A stretch of DNA of 64,000 bases. Origin: JAWKNZ01 sp041391425. Lineage in GTDB: Bacteria; Bdellovibrionota_B; Oligoflexia; Oligoflexales; JAWKNZ01. Shown here in pieces: positions 1 through 9,978 of this stretch (its first letter is position 1; every line of letters begins with the position of its first letter). The stretch covers positions 177,392-241,391 of the forward strand of contig JAWKNZ010000007.1 of the NCBI GenBank assembly GCA_041391425.1, given 5' to 3'. The notes under the pieces are model-generated. The model worked only from the letters and a program-made list of their open reading frames with translations. It searched no databases and was not told where the DNA came from. The position numbers and the translations under genes were made by a program.

Positions 1-181
1 CTGGAGCTATATTGAAAGAATATTCTTCAGCACGGATAAAAGCTGGAGACCCTGTCAAAGGCGAAAAGACGTTTTTTATACCTACTAAGTTTAAAGCTTT
101 AATAGCACTTATAGCATATTCTGTAATTGCTGAATTCCATCTATTCGAAAGAAGATGCCAAACTATTATTTCTTCTTTCAT
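1..181 (-). CDS. Glycosyltransferase N-terminal fragment (cut by window edge)
   Basis: An open frame reads leftward from an ATG at 181 and leaves the window without a stop, giving about 60 residues starting MKEEIIVWHLLSNRWNSAIT and continuing to a VFSPLTGSPAFIRAEEY-like stretch. I infer the N-terminus of a sugar-nucleotide glycosyltransferase (GT4/GT-B type) from this look and from its place after another glycosyltransferase; no catalytic motif is in view. Its ATG overlaps the TGA of the upstream gene by 4 nt (ATGA), which suggests translational coupling in one operon. The plus-strand frame over the same bases is a shadow. Confidence 0.55.
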   Translation of the reverse strand, partial: MKEEIIVWHLLSNRWNSAITEYAISAIKALNLVGIKNVFSPLTGSPAFIRAEEYSFNIAP

Positions 182-956
182 TTTATGCCTTGTTTCTGAG
201 TGCGCAATTCCAAAAATTTTTCATATTTTACATATGCATATAAACTGCTAACTAACGCATAAGTATAGCCAGCTCGCCCATCTAAAAATCCAAGGCGAAA
301 AATAAAACGAGAAAAAAACTCAAACCATGGCCTTAGCAAATGCACAAACATAGATAAATCGGTTTTTCCTTGCTTATAGCGAAATAATGCTATTTTAGAA
401 GTATATAAATTAAAACGCTCAAAATAATCATCTAAATTTTTATAACTAAAATGCAACAAAATGCCAGATGCTTGGCCTACAGAGCCACCCTTTAAAACCA
501 ATTTTTCATGGATATCGCCTTCAAATTCCCCAAAACCTCTACGAAAAATACGAATTGGAAAATCACGAGTTTTGCCAAAATTCATGACTTTTCCCATAAA
601 GACGAGCTTTCTCATCACTTTATATGCATGCACTTCTTCTGCCTGGCTCCACTTCAGAAGTTTTACAATGTTCTTAGATAAGTTCGCATTTAAGACTTCG
701 TCTGCATCTAATGAAAAATCCAGCCACGCGTAGCACAGCTTAAAGCGAAGTTTTTTTGGTTAGCATAATTATCAAACAACCTATATTTTACTATTGCACC
801 ATAGCTAGCTGCTACTTCAACAGTCTTATCCTTACTTCCAGAATCCACGACAATAATTTCGCAGCCTTCTGGTAAACTTTGCAAACATCTTTTTAAATTT
901 TCTTCTTCATTAAGCGCAATAATAATAATGCTTATATCTATTTGTTTGTCCGACAT
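178..956 (-). CDS. Family 2 glycosyltransferase, interrupted by a -1 frameshift
   Basis: The N-terminal part reads ISIIIIALNEEENLKRCL, then IIVVDSGSKDKTVE and NYANQKNFAL, the nucleotide-binding start of a GT-A family 2 transferase like the WaaE/KdtX lipopolysaccharide-core type. The frame then stops just after GWIFH. Reading one base differently restores SLDADEVL, the expected DxD region, and continues to the end (about 259 residues). On the plus strand the site is an A5 run at 714-718, where A6 would restore the frame. Family members add a sugar to LPS core at the cytoplasmic face; the exact sugar is unknown. The start overlaps the stop of the upstream gene by 1 nt (TAATG). It may be a real pseudogene, but four similar lesions nearby favour sequence error. 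Confidence 0.75.
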
Positions 957-1312
957 TATCTATCTTTATATGAAAAGCTAGCTGCCCATTCTAATGGGCT
1001 TCCAGAACGATCAACATCCACTAGTACAGGAAAACCTCTACGAATCGTTTTAGCAACCTGATCTAAAGAAATAATACCATATATTCCACGTTTTTTTATG
1101 ATTCTTCCAGTAGCAATCTGTCTAGCCTTCTCATCTAAAACTCTTACGTTGTCGCCTACTGATCCCACCTCTAATTTCACAACACATTTTCTTCCATTGC
1201 TACTACAGTTATAAACAGTAGCTGCATAAGTAGCTTGAGCCAATAGAAAAGAGGTTCCTAAAACCAACATAAATTTAATAGCATTAAGATAAATCGTTCT
1301 GTAAAAGCTCAT
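956..1312 (-). CDS. Small exported protein of unknown function
   Basis: A 118-residue protein with an N-terminal signal peptide (hydrophobic segment about residues 13-27, probable cleavage after QATYA) and a small mature domain. The mature part has two early cysteines (CSSNGRKC), then a GDNVRVLDEKARQIATGRI stretch that looks like a small beta-barrel or SH3-like fold. I do not recognise the family. A GGGG-containing ribosome site lies just ahead of the ATG. It is first in the leftward operon and its stop overlaps the start of the glycosyltransferase gene by 1 nt, so it is probably co-translated with envelope-sugar genes. Location: periplasm, by inference. Confidence 0.6.
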   Translation of the reverse strand: MSFYRTIYLNAIKFMLVLGTSFLLAQATYAATVYNCSSNGRKCVVKLEVGSVGDNVRVLDEKARQIATGRIIKKRGIYGIISLDQVAKTIRRGFPVLVDVDRSGSPLEWAASFSYKDR

Positions 1313-1908
1313 AACAACCCCAATTAAGAGAGATAATTTTTATAACTGTTCTGCAAGAATCAATAAAAAACTAGGTAAGGTTTGTTTGAAACACTTGAAT
1401 TAAATAGAGATTAAATTCAATAAGGAAGCAAAACAGAATAATCAAGTAGAAGGCCATAGATCACAAAAGCCGTAATAGCCAATGCAACACAACCATCAAA
1501 GCAAATTTCATTCCAGCCTTCTCGTTTTAATTAGGAAAGAAAGCTACTAATGCATGCATTTTTATATGCTAAGCATCACAAAAAAATTAATATATAATAT
1601 CAACATGTTATTAAAATATCGGGTACATCCAAAACAGTAGAGCAGAAAAAAGGCTTCTTCAAAACCAGGGTTAAGTCCAAAGTAACTATAAATTTTGAAA
1701 GAATTGCCAACATGTGAAAAAATTTTAGTCAGATTGAGCAATATTTTATCAAAAACAGCCTGCTTTCAAATTTAGATAGGGATATTTACTGTATTACAAT
1801 TCTACAACAAAAATAATTAACTCATTAAAATCATAAAGATAATACCGACATTGACAATTCCAGCCTTCTCTCATAATGTTCTGAAGAAAGTTGATCCGGG
1901 AGAGAAAT
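1313..1908. other. Intergenic region between divergent units, no gene supported
   Basis: About 600 bases separating the leftward envelope operon from rightward gcvT; it must hold both promoters. It is very AT-rich with several short ATGCAT-type palindromes. I looked for a glycine riboswitch ahead of gcvT and did not find its conserved core. No ORF with a start codon and ribosome site was convincing. Confidence 0.5.
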
Positions 1909-3053
1909 GTGACGAATTCATCAACCATTGAAAATGACAAAAAAACACCACTATTCGCAGAACACCAAAAATTAAATGGAAAAATAGTTTCTTTTGGTGG
2001 TTGGGCTATGCCGGTTAGCTATGAAAGTGTTGTGGAAGAACATAAAGCAGTAAGAGAAAAAGTTGGCCTTTTTGATGTAAGTCATATGGGAGAAATTTTC
2101 GTCAGTGGCACTGATGCCTTAAAATTTCTCCAATTATTGACCATAAACGATGTTTCAAAACTCAACATCGGAGCGGGACAATATACCGCCATGTGTAATG
2201 AACAAGGTGGTATGATTGATGATTTAATCATATACCGAGTCGATAACGAGAAATATTTACTTTGTATCAATGCAGCAAACTCAGACAAAGATTTTGCTTG
2301 GATACAAAAAATATTAAAAGCCAATCCAGACCATAAAATAAAAATCGAAAACCTCTCTGAGCTTTGGTCACAACTCGCAGTTCAAGGCCCAGCATGCTTA
2401 GAAGCCCTTAAGGGCTTCTAGATACCCCTTCTGAATTTAGTAAAATAGAAAATCTCGCTTATACCAATATATGCATGATAGACCTATTTAATACACAAGC
2501 TTATATTGCAAGAACCGGCTACACCGGTGAAAAAGGCTTTGAACTTTATGTGCCAAACCAAATAGCTGTAAAATGTTGGCAGACTCTACTTGCAGACAAA
2601 GAAAATACCGGCATCAAGCCTATAGGCCTGGGAGCACGCGATACCTTAAGGCTTGAAGCATGCTATTTACTTTATGGAAATGATATGGATGATTCCGTAA
2701 GCCCACTTGAAGCGGGTATCAGCTGGGCAACAAAATTACAAAAAGACCAGTTTATTGGCAAGTCTCCTTTAATAGAGCAAAAAGAGCTCGGAGTTCCTCG
2801 TAGCATATATGCTTTTAAATTAGAAGAAAAAGGAATTGCTCGACACGGAATGGAAGTTTATTTTAGTCAAGAAAAAATAGGTGTTGTAACAAGTGGATCT
2901 ATACTACCAACCTTGGGAGGTGCCGGCGGTATGGCCTTACTTACTTCAAACAAGGTTAAAACCGGAGATAAAATTGAAATCGATATCCGCGGCAAAAGAA
3001 AAACTGCGACCATCATGAAACGGCCGCTTTATTCAGCTAAAACCAAAGATTAA
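1909..3053 (+). CDS. gcvT: Glycine cleavage system T protein (aminomethyltransferase), frameshifted
   Basis: Transfers the methylene group from the H-protein-bound aminomethyl intermediate to tetrahydrofolate and releases ammonia. The start is taken as GTG 1909 because GGGAG at 1898-1902 lies 6 nt ahead. The first part carries FGGWAMPVSY and GLFDVSHMGEI, and the second carries ARTGYTGEKGFELYV and GLGARDTLRLEA, all GcvT signatures. The frame is lost at about 2410: one extra base (for example AA to AAA in the CTTAAGGG segment) would join LEALKG to LDTPSEF and give a normal length of about 381 residues. The break lies inside a perfect 22-bp palindrome. gcvH follows after 85 bp. Confidence 0.9.
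2399..2420. repeat. Perfect 22-bp palindrome at the gcvT frameshift
   Basis: TAGAAGCCCTT is followed immediately by AAGGGCTTCTA, a perfect self-complementary sequence inside gcvT exactly where the reading frame breaks. It could be a hairpin that promotes deletion during replication or base-calling error during sequencing. Confidence 0.8.
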
Positions 3054-3138
3054 CTAACGTATACAATTTATGTTTTGTTGATATTTAATATAAGCAAAGC
3101 TATTAAGAAATGATTAAAACTTTTGAAGGGACTGCTTA

Positions 3139-3525
3139 ATGGACATACCAGCTAATCTTTCATACACAGAAGATCATGAATGGATCTCTAACAAAACCGG
3201 CACAGCGAAAGTGGGAATTTCCGCGTTTGCCGTAGAACAATTAGGCGACATTGTATATGTTGAACTTCCAGATATTGGAAGCAGCTTTGCTACAGGTGAA
3301 GCCTTTGGTACTGTCGAATCAACAAAGACTGTTTCAGACTTAAATATGCCATTAGCCGGTAAAATTATCGAGATTAACCAAGATATAGTTGACAGCCCAG
3401 AAAGCCTCCAAGAAGACAGCTACCGAGATGGCTGGTTAATAAAAGTTGAAATCTCATCAGACGAAGGCGCTGATAGCCTTATGGATTCAGAAGCTTACGA
3501 AAAATTCATCAAAGATAACCACTAA
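3139..3525 (+). CDS. gcvH: Glycine cleavage system H protein
   Basis: Lipoyl carrier that shuttles the aminomethyl group between GcvP and GcvT. The 128-residue length is normal. It has the family start (LSYTEDHEWI), the LGDIVYVELPDIG segment and the lipoylation site in FGTVESTKTVSDLNMP, where Lys63 is the expected lipoyl lysine. A GAAGGGA ribosome site precedes the ATG. It is co-oriented with gcvT and convergent with gcvP. A mobile-element copy lies 48 bp beyond its stop, ahead of a strong bidirectional terminator. Confidence 0.95.
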   Translation: MDIPANLSYTEDHEWISNKTGTAKVGISAFAVEQLGDIVYVELPDIGSSFATGEAFGTVESTKTVSDLNMPLAGKIIEINQDIVDSPESLQEDSYRDGWLIKVEISSDEGADSLMDSEAYEKFIKDNH

Positions 3526-3573
3526 TAAGAAGCTCTCTAGTATGCAAAGTCACATGCAGCAGACAATTTCTAA

Positions 3574-3736
3574 CTGAGATCTGAAATTTTTTGAAAAACT
3601 GTAGTATTTTCAACGGATCCGAAGTTCGGTCGGGCGCTAAGCGCGAGGAGGAGGGAAGCCGCAGTGTACATGTTGGTACATAAGGATTTCCTAACGACGA
3701 AGCAACACCGCAACCGGCTAGAAATTCGGATCCGGG
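3574..3736 (-). mobile_element. Short non-autonomous element (MITE-like), copy A, 163 bp
   Basis: Ends are CTGAGATCTGAAA on the left and TTCGGATCCGGG on the right, imperfect terminal inverted repeats. The element is flanked by a perfect 6-bp direct repeat TTCTAA at 3568-3573 and 3737-3742, the expected target-site duplication. The orientation is reversed relative to copies C and D. It encodes no transposase and looks more GC-rich than its surroundings. It is inserted between gcvH and the shared terminator. Confidence 0.85.
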
Positions 3737-3763
3737 TTCTAAAATTAGTAAATAGAAAAGAAG

Positions 3764-3804
3764 AGCTTGGCTTCCTTCAACCAAGGAAGGTACCAAGCTT
3801 TTTT
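3764..3804. terminator. Bidirectional rho-independent terminator between gcvH and gcvP
   Basis: A long hairpin pairs AGCTTGGCTTCCTT (3764-3777) with AAGGAAG-GTA-CCAAGCT (3783-3799, GTA bulged), followed on the plus strand by a T6 run. On the minus strand it is followed by CTTCTTTTC, so it can serve gcvP as well. Confidence 0.85.
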
Positions 3805-3806
3805 AA

Positions 3807-6688
3807 TTAAGAATACTCTTCTATCGAAGGGCAAGTACAAAGTAAATGCCTATCACCATAAGCATTATCAACCCTTCCTACTTTTGGCCAAAATTTATTT
3901 TCTCTTAACCAGGACGCACCAAATCCTCCAAGCTCTCTATCATAAGGGCGGTCCCAAGAATTTGAGAGCAGATCCTCATAAGTATGAGGCGCATGTTTTA
4001 AAACATTATTATCTTTATTCCATTCGCCAGACTCTATTTTACGAATCTCATCGCGAATTTGAATCATCGCATTGCAAAAACGATCAAGCTCAGCTTTACA
4101 CTCACTTTCCGTTGGTTCGATCATAAATGTACCAGCAACCGGGAAAGATACAGTCGGAGCATGAAATCCATAATCAATCAAACGCTTAGCAACATCATCA
4201 ACTTCAATATTTGCACTAACTTTCAGTGGTCGCAAATCTATAATACACTCATGAGCAACTAATCCCTCATTTCCTCTAAACAAAACCTGATAATGCGGTT
4301 CTAATTTTTTTGCAATATAATTCGCATTCAATATAGCTACTTGAGTAGCTTTTTTCAGACCAGATGCACCCATCATTTTCATATACATCCAAGAAACCGG
4401 CAATATTGAGGCACTACCCCAAGGAGCTTCAGAAATAGCACCAACCCCATTTTCACCACCCATTTCAACCAGCGGATGATCAGGAAGAAAGTCAGCTAAG
4501 TGTTTTTTTACGGCAATTGGCCCTATGCCAGGGCCACCACCACCATGAGGAATAGAAAAGGTCTTATGCAAATTCAAATGCGATACATCGACACCAAACT
4601 CACCTGGCTTACAAAGTCCAAGCTGTGCATTTAAATTCGCACCGTCCATATAAACCTGACCACCATGGGCATGCATAACTTCACAAATCTCTACGATCGA
4701 TGTCTCAAACACACCGTGAGTCGAGGGATAGGTTACCATCAAGGCAGCCAAATGATCTTTATAATCATTCGCTTTTATTTTAAGATCCTTAACGTCAATA
4801 TTACCATTTGAGTCACACTTAACAACAACAACCTTCATACCTGCCATTGCTGCACTTGCGGGATTTGTCCCATGAGCTGAGTTTGGAATTAAACAAACAT
4901 TGCGATGGCCCTCACCCTTACTTTCCAAATAAGCCTTAATAACCAAAAGGCCTGCAAACTCACCTTGAGCACCTGAATTCGGCTGCAAGCTAACTGCATC
5001 TAAACCAGTTATCTCTGCTATCATTTCTTCCAAATCATTAAATAGTACTTTGTAACCATCAAATTGATTTGAAGGAGCAAAAGGATGAATCTGATTAAAC
5101 TCAGGCCACGTTACCGGTAATAATTCAGCTGCAGCATTTAATTTCATGGTGCATGAGCCTAACGGTATCATCGAAGTAGTAAGAGATAGGTCATATGATT
5201 CCAACTTTTTAATATATCGCATCATCAACGTTTCTGAATGATAACGATTAAAAACCTCATGAGTTAAAAACTCAGAAGTTCTTTCAAGATTACTTGGAAT
5301 CCTCCACTCAGTATCTTTTTTTATTTGATCAAACTTCGCGTCATCACAGCTTGATCCAGTAACCAATTGCAATACTTCCAAAACATCTGCTTCAGTAGTC
5401 GTTTCATCAAAAGAAACCCCCAAGGACTGCCCATCTTCATATATTCTAAAATTTATACCCTGTTTTTCAGCCTCTTTCCTTACTTCAGTGGCTCTAGATT
5501 TACCTATATTAAACTTCAAAGTATCAAAGAAAGAATCTCCTGAGAGCTTAATACCAGATTTTGACAACCCTTCGTAAAGTATTGCGGTCATAGCATGAAC
5601 TCGCGATGCAATTTGCTTTATCCCTTTTGGGCCATGGTAACAAGCATACATAGCAGCCATATTAGCCAGCAAAGCCTGAGCAGTGCATATATTGCTTGTA
5701 GCCTTTCCCTTCTTATATGCTGCTCACGAGTTTGCAACGCCAGCCGATATGCTTTACGGCCATTTACGTCTTTGGAAACTCCAATAATTCGACCCGGAAC
5801 CCTTCGTTTATATTCATCAGTAGTGGCAAAATATCCAGCATGAGGGCCACCGAATCCCAAAGGAACACCAAACCTTTGAGTACTCCCTACAGCAATTTCT
5901 GCACCAAGCTCAGCTGGAGTTTTTAATAACGCTAACGCTAAAATATCTGCACAAACCACTGAAATAACACCTGCATCTTTAGCTTTGGCAATAAAAGATT
6001 TATAGTCAACAACCGAACCATTAGTATCCGGATACTGCAATAAAATTCCAAAAACAGGCGTATCAAAATCAAAGCTCGCCGAATCTCCAACTATAATATT
6101 AATACCTGCAGCTTTTGCACGAGTCTGTACAACCTTCTTAGTTTGCGGATGGCAATTTTGCGCAATAAAAAATGCTTTAGACCCATCGCGATTATTTGCA
6201 TGATGGCACAAAGCCATAGCTTCAGCTGCGGCTGTCGACTCATCTAATAACGAAGCATTTGCAATCGGAAGACCTGTAAGTTCACTCACCATAGTTTGAA
6301 AGTTAAGTAAAGACTCTAACCTTCCTTGTGATATCTCTGCTTGATAAGGAGTATACTGGGTATACCAGCCAGGATTTTCTAGTATATTTCTTAAAATGAC
6401 AGGTGGGGTAACCGTATTATAATAACCACAGCCAATCCACGATTTAAAGACTCTATTCTTACTTGCAATATTTTTAATTGCTTCTAAAGCTCGTGCTTCA
6501 CTTAAAGGTTCATCAAGAGAAAGTTCCGTTTTAGAACGAATGGAGCTTGGGATGGCAGCATCGCAAAGTTCATCCAAACTATCCCTTTCAATGTCTTTTA
6601 ACATTGACATCAAATCAGAGTCATTCGGGCCAATATGACGATTTGCAAACTCATCTTCTACACTCAATGCGTTCTGAATTTTTTCCAT
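3807..6688 (-). CDS. gcvP: Glycine dehydrogenase (decarboxylating), P protein, frameshifted
   Basis: PLP-dependent decarboxylase of the glycine cleavage system, here the single-chain form of about 960 residues. The N-terminal half has the FANRHIGPND start, SWIGCGYYNT and YTQYTPYQAEISQGRLE. The C-terminal half has IPLGSCTMKLNA and HLNLHKTFSIPHGGGGPG, whose lysine (near residue 709) is the PLP-binding residue. The two halves are in different frames. The break lies at 5704-5706, where minus-strand GAAAGG should be GAAAAGG to give [24 protein letters not shown]. Both halves are otherwise intact, so an error in the run is likelier than decay. It is convergent with gcvTH; an 89-bp gap separates it from rapZ upstream. 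Confidence 0.92.
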
Positions 6689-6777
6689 AATTAAATCCCT
6701 ATACAGGCCAGCTATCTTAGACCATCATTTTCAACAGAAAATACTGTGATTAAATTGATTTTAAAAGTTATTCGTAA

Positions 6778-7644
6778 TTAAGGAAGATCAATGTCACGAT
6801 GAGAAACATTCACAATCACATAGTCAAAAGCAAAACTCTCAATTTGTTTCGCAAGCTGCTCTGCGATACAAACACTGCGATGTTTACCACCGGTACAGCC
6901 TACTCCAATTCGGAAATAATGCTTACCTTCCTCATAGTACTTTGGCAAAATCCATTTATGCCAATTTGCCAAGCGATTTATACACTCTTTGGCCATTTCA
7001 TGAGACATAATATAGTCATTAACCTCTTTGTCGATACCTGTTTTTTTTCTAAGCTCAGGCACAAAATATGGATTCTGCAAAAACCTAACATCAAAGAGTG
7101 AATCTAAAGGTTTGTATTGTCCATGCTTAAAGCCAAAGCTCACTAAAGAAACATTCAACTTGCGGCTCAATGAACCATTAGAATAACGCCGTTCTATTTT
7201 GACAACTAGGTCATGATGAGGTAACCCAGTAGTATCAATAATAATATTTGCCAAACCTTCAACGGGTAAAAGAATTTCTCTTTCTTCCGTTATCACCTGC
7301 CAAAAATTACCACCCTGATGTAAAAGCGGATGCGGCCTCCTAGTTGTGCTATAACGCGTCATCAACTCGCTAGACTCTGCGGTCAAAAATACTACATCAA
7401 GTTGACCCCTCGCCCCCAGCTCCTTGTGCATCCCTACAAACTTATTCACATTTTCCAAGTCATGCAAATGAACACCAAAAGCATAGCCTCGAAACGTGCT
7501 GTTATTTGTAATATTTAAAGATTCTAACGTGGGGATAATCATCTCAATAGGCAGGTTATCGATACAATAGAACCCACTGTCATTCAAGGCGTTTATTGCA
7601 GTTGTAAGGCCTGAACCCGAAACACCCGTGATAATAACAATCAA
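6778..7644 (-). CDS. rapZ: RapZ/YvcJ-family protein with altered Walker A
   Basis: 288 residues, normal for the family that binds nucleotides and, in enterobacteria, acts as an RNA adaptor controlling GlmS. The C-terminal part is highly typical (GVGCTGGKHRSVCIAE and NVSHRDIDLP), as is GFYCIDNLP near the start. The P-loop is odd: it reads GVSGSGLTT, so the lysine expected in GSGKS/T is leucine (codon CTT). The start is a TTG 16 bp after the rpoN stop, with a GTTAAGAAG segment as weak ribosome site. Directly following rpoN is the usual proteobacterial context; hpf and ptsN, often between them, are absent here. Confidence 0.9.
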   Translation of the reverse strand: MIVIITGVSGSGLTTAINALNDSGFYCIDNLPIEMIIPTLESLNITNNSTFRGYAFGVHLHDLENVNKFVGMHKELGARGQLDVVFLTAESSELMTRYSTTRRPHPLLHQGGNFWQVITEEREILLPVEGLANIIIDTTGLPHHDLVVKIERRYSNGSLSRKLNVSLVSFGFKHGQYKPLDSLFDVRFLQNPYFVPELRKKTGIDKEVNDYIMSHEMAKECINRLANWHKWILPKYYEEGKHYFRIGVGCTGGKHRSVCIAEQLAKQIESFAFDYVIVNVSHRDIDLP

Positions 7645-7660
7645 TGGCTTCTTAACCTGA

Positions 7661-9138
7661 TTAATAAAACTTCTTCCTTTTACTCGAAGGCAAAATTCCC
7701 AGCTGTTCTCTATACTTAGCCACAGTCCGTCTAGCTAACTCAATACCATCCTCTTTTAAAAACTCCACAATTTTTTGATCAGAGTATGGCTTTTTGGGAT
7801 TCTCATTACCAATAATTTCTCTAATTTTTACCTTTACAGACTCACTGGCGATATCCATACCATTGGCACCAGTGACTGCACTATTAAAAAAGTACTTAAG
7901 CTCAAAAATTCCGCGCGGTGTGTGCATAAATTTATTGTTAGTTACACGCGAAATCGTCGATTCATGAACACCAATATCATCAGCTATGTCCTTTAAAACC
8001 ATAGGCTTTAAACAATGAACACCTTCCTCAAAAACTCCTTTTGTCTTTTAACAATACACTCTGTAGCTCTAAATATAGTACGTTGGCGCTGCTGAATACT
8101 TTTAATAAGCCACTGTGCTGATTTCAGTTTTTCTTGAATATATTCTTTTTCTTCACCTGTTACTTTATTATTGATCCCTTGATAGTATTCATTGAGCCTT
8201 AGCTTTGGTAAGCCTTCTTCATTAAGACTAACGACCCATTCACCACCAAGCTTAAAAACATAAACATCTGGAATAACATACTGTGAAGCATCGGCACCAA
8301 ACTGCCTACCAGGAATAGGATCCAAACCAGCTACAATCGCTACATTTTCAATAACTTCTTCTACGGGAATAGCTAACGACTTAGAAATAACGTCAAAGTT
8401 TCTAGTTTCCAGTTCAGCCATATGGTGTCGTATTATTTTCTCTACGATCTTACTTTTGACCCCAGTACTACGAAGTTGATTGATCAAACATTCTTGCAAA
8501 TTGCGTGCGCCTATCCCCGGAGGATCTAAGCGCTGAATGGTATCTAAAACACCTTCGGCTTCATCTCTATCTAAAGATTCCGACTGACACAGTTCATCAA
8601 AATCGATTGCCAAATAGCCCTTTTCATCAATGTTTCCGATTATAAGAGCGGCTATTTCCTTTTCATTATCAGAAAAATCTAGCTCGCCGATTTGTTCATA
8701 TAAATAGTCCGATAACGTAGCAGATTTAGTCACTATATTTTCATAGTTTGGAGCTTCATCGCTCTGATTATTACGCGTCGAACTAGTAGGTTGTTGACCT
8801 GCTTCTTTAAGCCTTGATAACGCCTCCCAATCAAGCTCATCCTTTTTCTGACCAGGCTCTACCTTATCCATCATATCTGCAGCTTCAGACATCTGATCAC
8901 GTAAAACATCTTCAGTTGTCTTTTCTCTTTCCTTAGCTACTTGGTTCGCCTCTTCTGCTGACTCTATAATCCCTTCTTCAAGTACCGGATTTTCTGAAAG
9001 CTGTTGAGAAACGAATTGCTCTAACTCCAAACGGCCAAGCTGCAAAAGCTTGATTGCTTGTTGAAGCTGTGGGGTCATCAACAACGATTGAGTAAGTTTT
9101 AAACTTTGACGAATATCCAGAGCCATAACTGTATCCAA
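7661..9138 (-). CDS. rpoN: RNA polymerase sigma-54 factor, frameshifted
   Basis: Sigma factor for promoters at -24/-12 that need AAA+ activators. The N-terminal region I (MALDIRQSLKLTQSLLMTPQLQQAIKLLQ) and an acidic region II are followed by the core-binding domain (LDPPGIGARNLQECL). The C-terminal part holds the helix-turn-helix (HESTISRV) and the RpoN box in the altered form ARRTVAKYRE. The frame breaks at an A5 run on the plus strand (8030-8034). A6 would restore RQKEFFEEGVHCLKPMVLKDIADD across the junction, giving about 490 residues. Everything on both sides is intact. It lies between lptB and rapZ, the common proteobacterial arrangement. No clear sigma-54 promoter was seen in the window. 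Confidence 0.92.
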
Positions 9139-9149
9139 TTTTTATTAAT

Positions 9150-9926
9150 TTATAACTTAAAATTATCGCCTAAATAGATCTCTCTTACTAGTTGCGATTC
9201 TAGCACTTCTTGCGGTTTGCCTTGAGCAATAATTTCACCACTTGACAAAACATAGGCTCGATCACATGAGCCAAGAGTCTCACGCACATTATGATCTGTA
9301 ATGAGTACCCCTAAACCTTCATTGCGCAAATTTTCAATAATTACTTGAATTTCTTGTACAGTCACGGGATCCACACCTGCAAAAGGTTCATCAAGCAGCA
9401 AAAAATCAGGGTCTATGATTAAACTACGCGCAATTTCCACCCTCCGACGCTCCCCACCGGATAAAGCAGATCCTAAAGATTTAGCAATGTGCCCGATCTG
9501 AAATTTTTCAAACAGATCTTCTACAAGTGCCTTCCGTTCTGATCTGGGCACCTTTACAATCTCCATCACCGCACGCAAGTTGTCTTCTACCGTTAACTTT
9601 CTAAAAATAGAAACATTTTGCGGCAAATAACTTATGCCACGCCTAGCCCTTAAGTGCATAGGTAAGCGAGTTATATCTTCACCCCTCAACATTACCGTTC
9701 CTGTTTGAGGATATAAAAGTCCAACGACCATATAAAAGCTTGTGGTTTTTCCTGCACCATTGGGGCCTAATAAACCAACGACCTCACCTGTTTTTATACT
9801 AAAGCTCGCAGAATTAACCACCTGCCTACTTTTAAAGGATTTGCATAAAGAATCAGCACGCAACTCGTAGCTATCTTTATCTACGCTACTTTGTTCTATT
9901 TGATTATCATGCACTGGGGATAACAT
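9150..9926 (-). CDS. lptB: LPS export ABC transporter ATP-binding protein
   Basis: Cytoplasmic ATPase that powers LPS extraction from the inner membrane by LptFG and transfer through LptC-LptA to LptDE. Walker A is GPNGAGKTT, the ABC signature is LSGGERRRVEIARSL, Walker B is PDFLLLDEPFAGVDP and the switch histidine is in LITDHNVRE. These match LptB rather than other ABC ATPases. It carries a short extra N-terminal segment of about 20 residues before the ABC fold. The order lptC-lptA-lptB-rpoN supports the assignment. LptF and LptG are not in this window. Confidence 0.96.
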   Translation of the reverse strand: MLSPVHDNQIEQSSVDKDSYELRADSLCKSFKSRQVVNSASFSIKTGEVVGLLGPNGAGKTTSFYMVVGLLYPQTGTVMLRGEDITRLPMHLRARRGISYLPQNVSIFRKLTVEDNLRAVMEIVKVPRSERKALVEDLFEKFQIGHIAKSLGSALSGGERRRVEIARSLIIDPDFLLLDEPFAGVDPVTVQEIQVIIENLRNEGLGVLITDHNVRETLGSCDRAYVLSSGEIIAQGKPQEVLESQLVREIYLGDNFKL

Positions 9927-9978
9927 TTAATTTCTATCCTTAATGATTATTTATGCCATCAACAACCAGCCACTAAGC

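Noticed and set aside
12..251. Plus-strand frame at the left edge
   Set aside because: It is antisense to the glycosyltransferase fragment and the end of the GT2 gene, which have better start overlaps and sequence character.
1440..1560. Short minus-strand frame with one membrane-like segment (about 37 codons)
   Set aside because: No ATG/GTG with ribosome site at a sensible place; too short to support.
1800..1908. Glycine riboswitch ahead of gcvT
   Set aside because: GGGAGAG before gcvT is better explained as its ribosome site; the conserved paired-aptamer core was not found.
3509..3796. Minus-strand frame over copy A of the element (95 codons)
   Set aside because: Mostly mobile-element sequence plus the terminator hairpin; no ribosome site or family likeness. 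Same for frames at 31913-32221 and 63716-63976.
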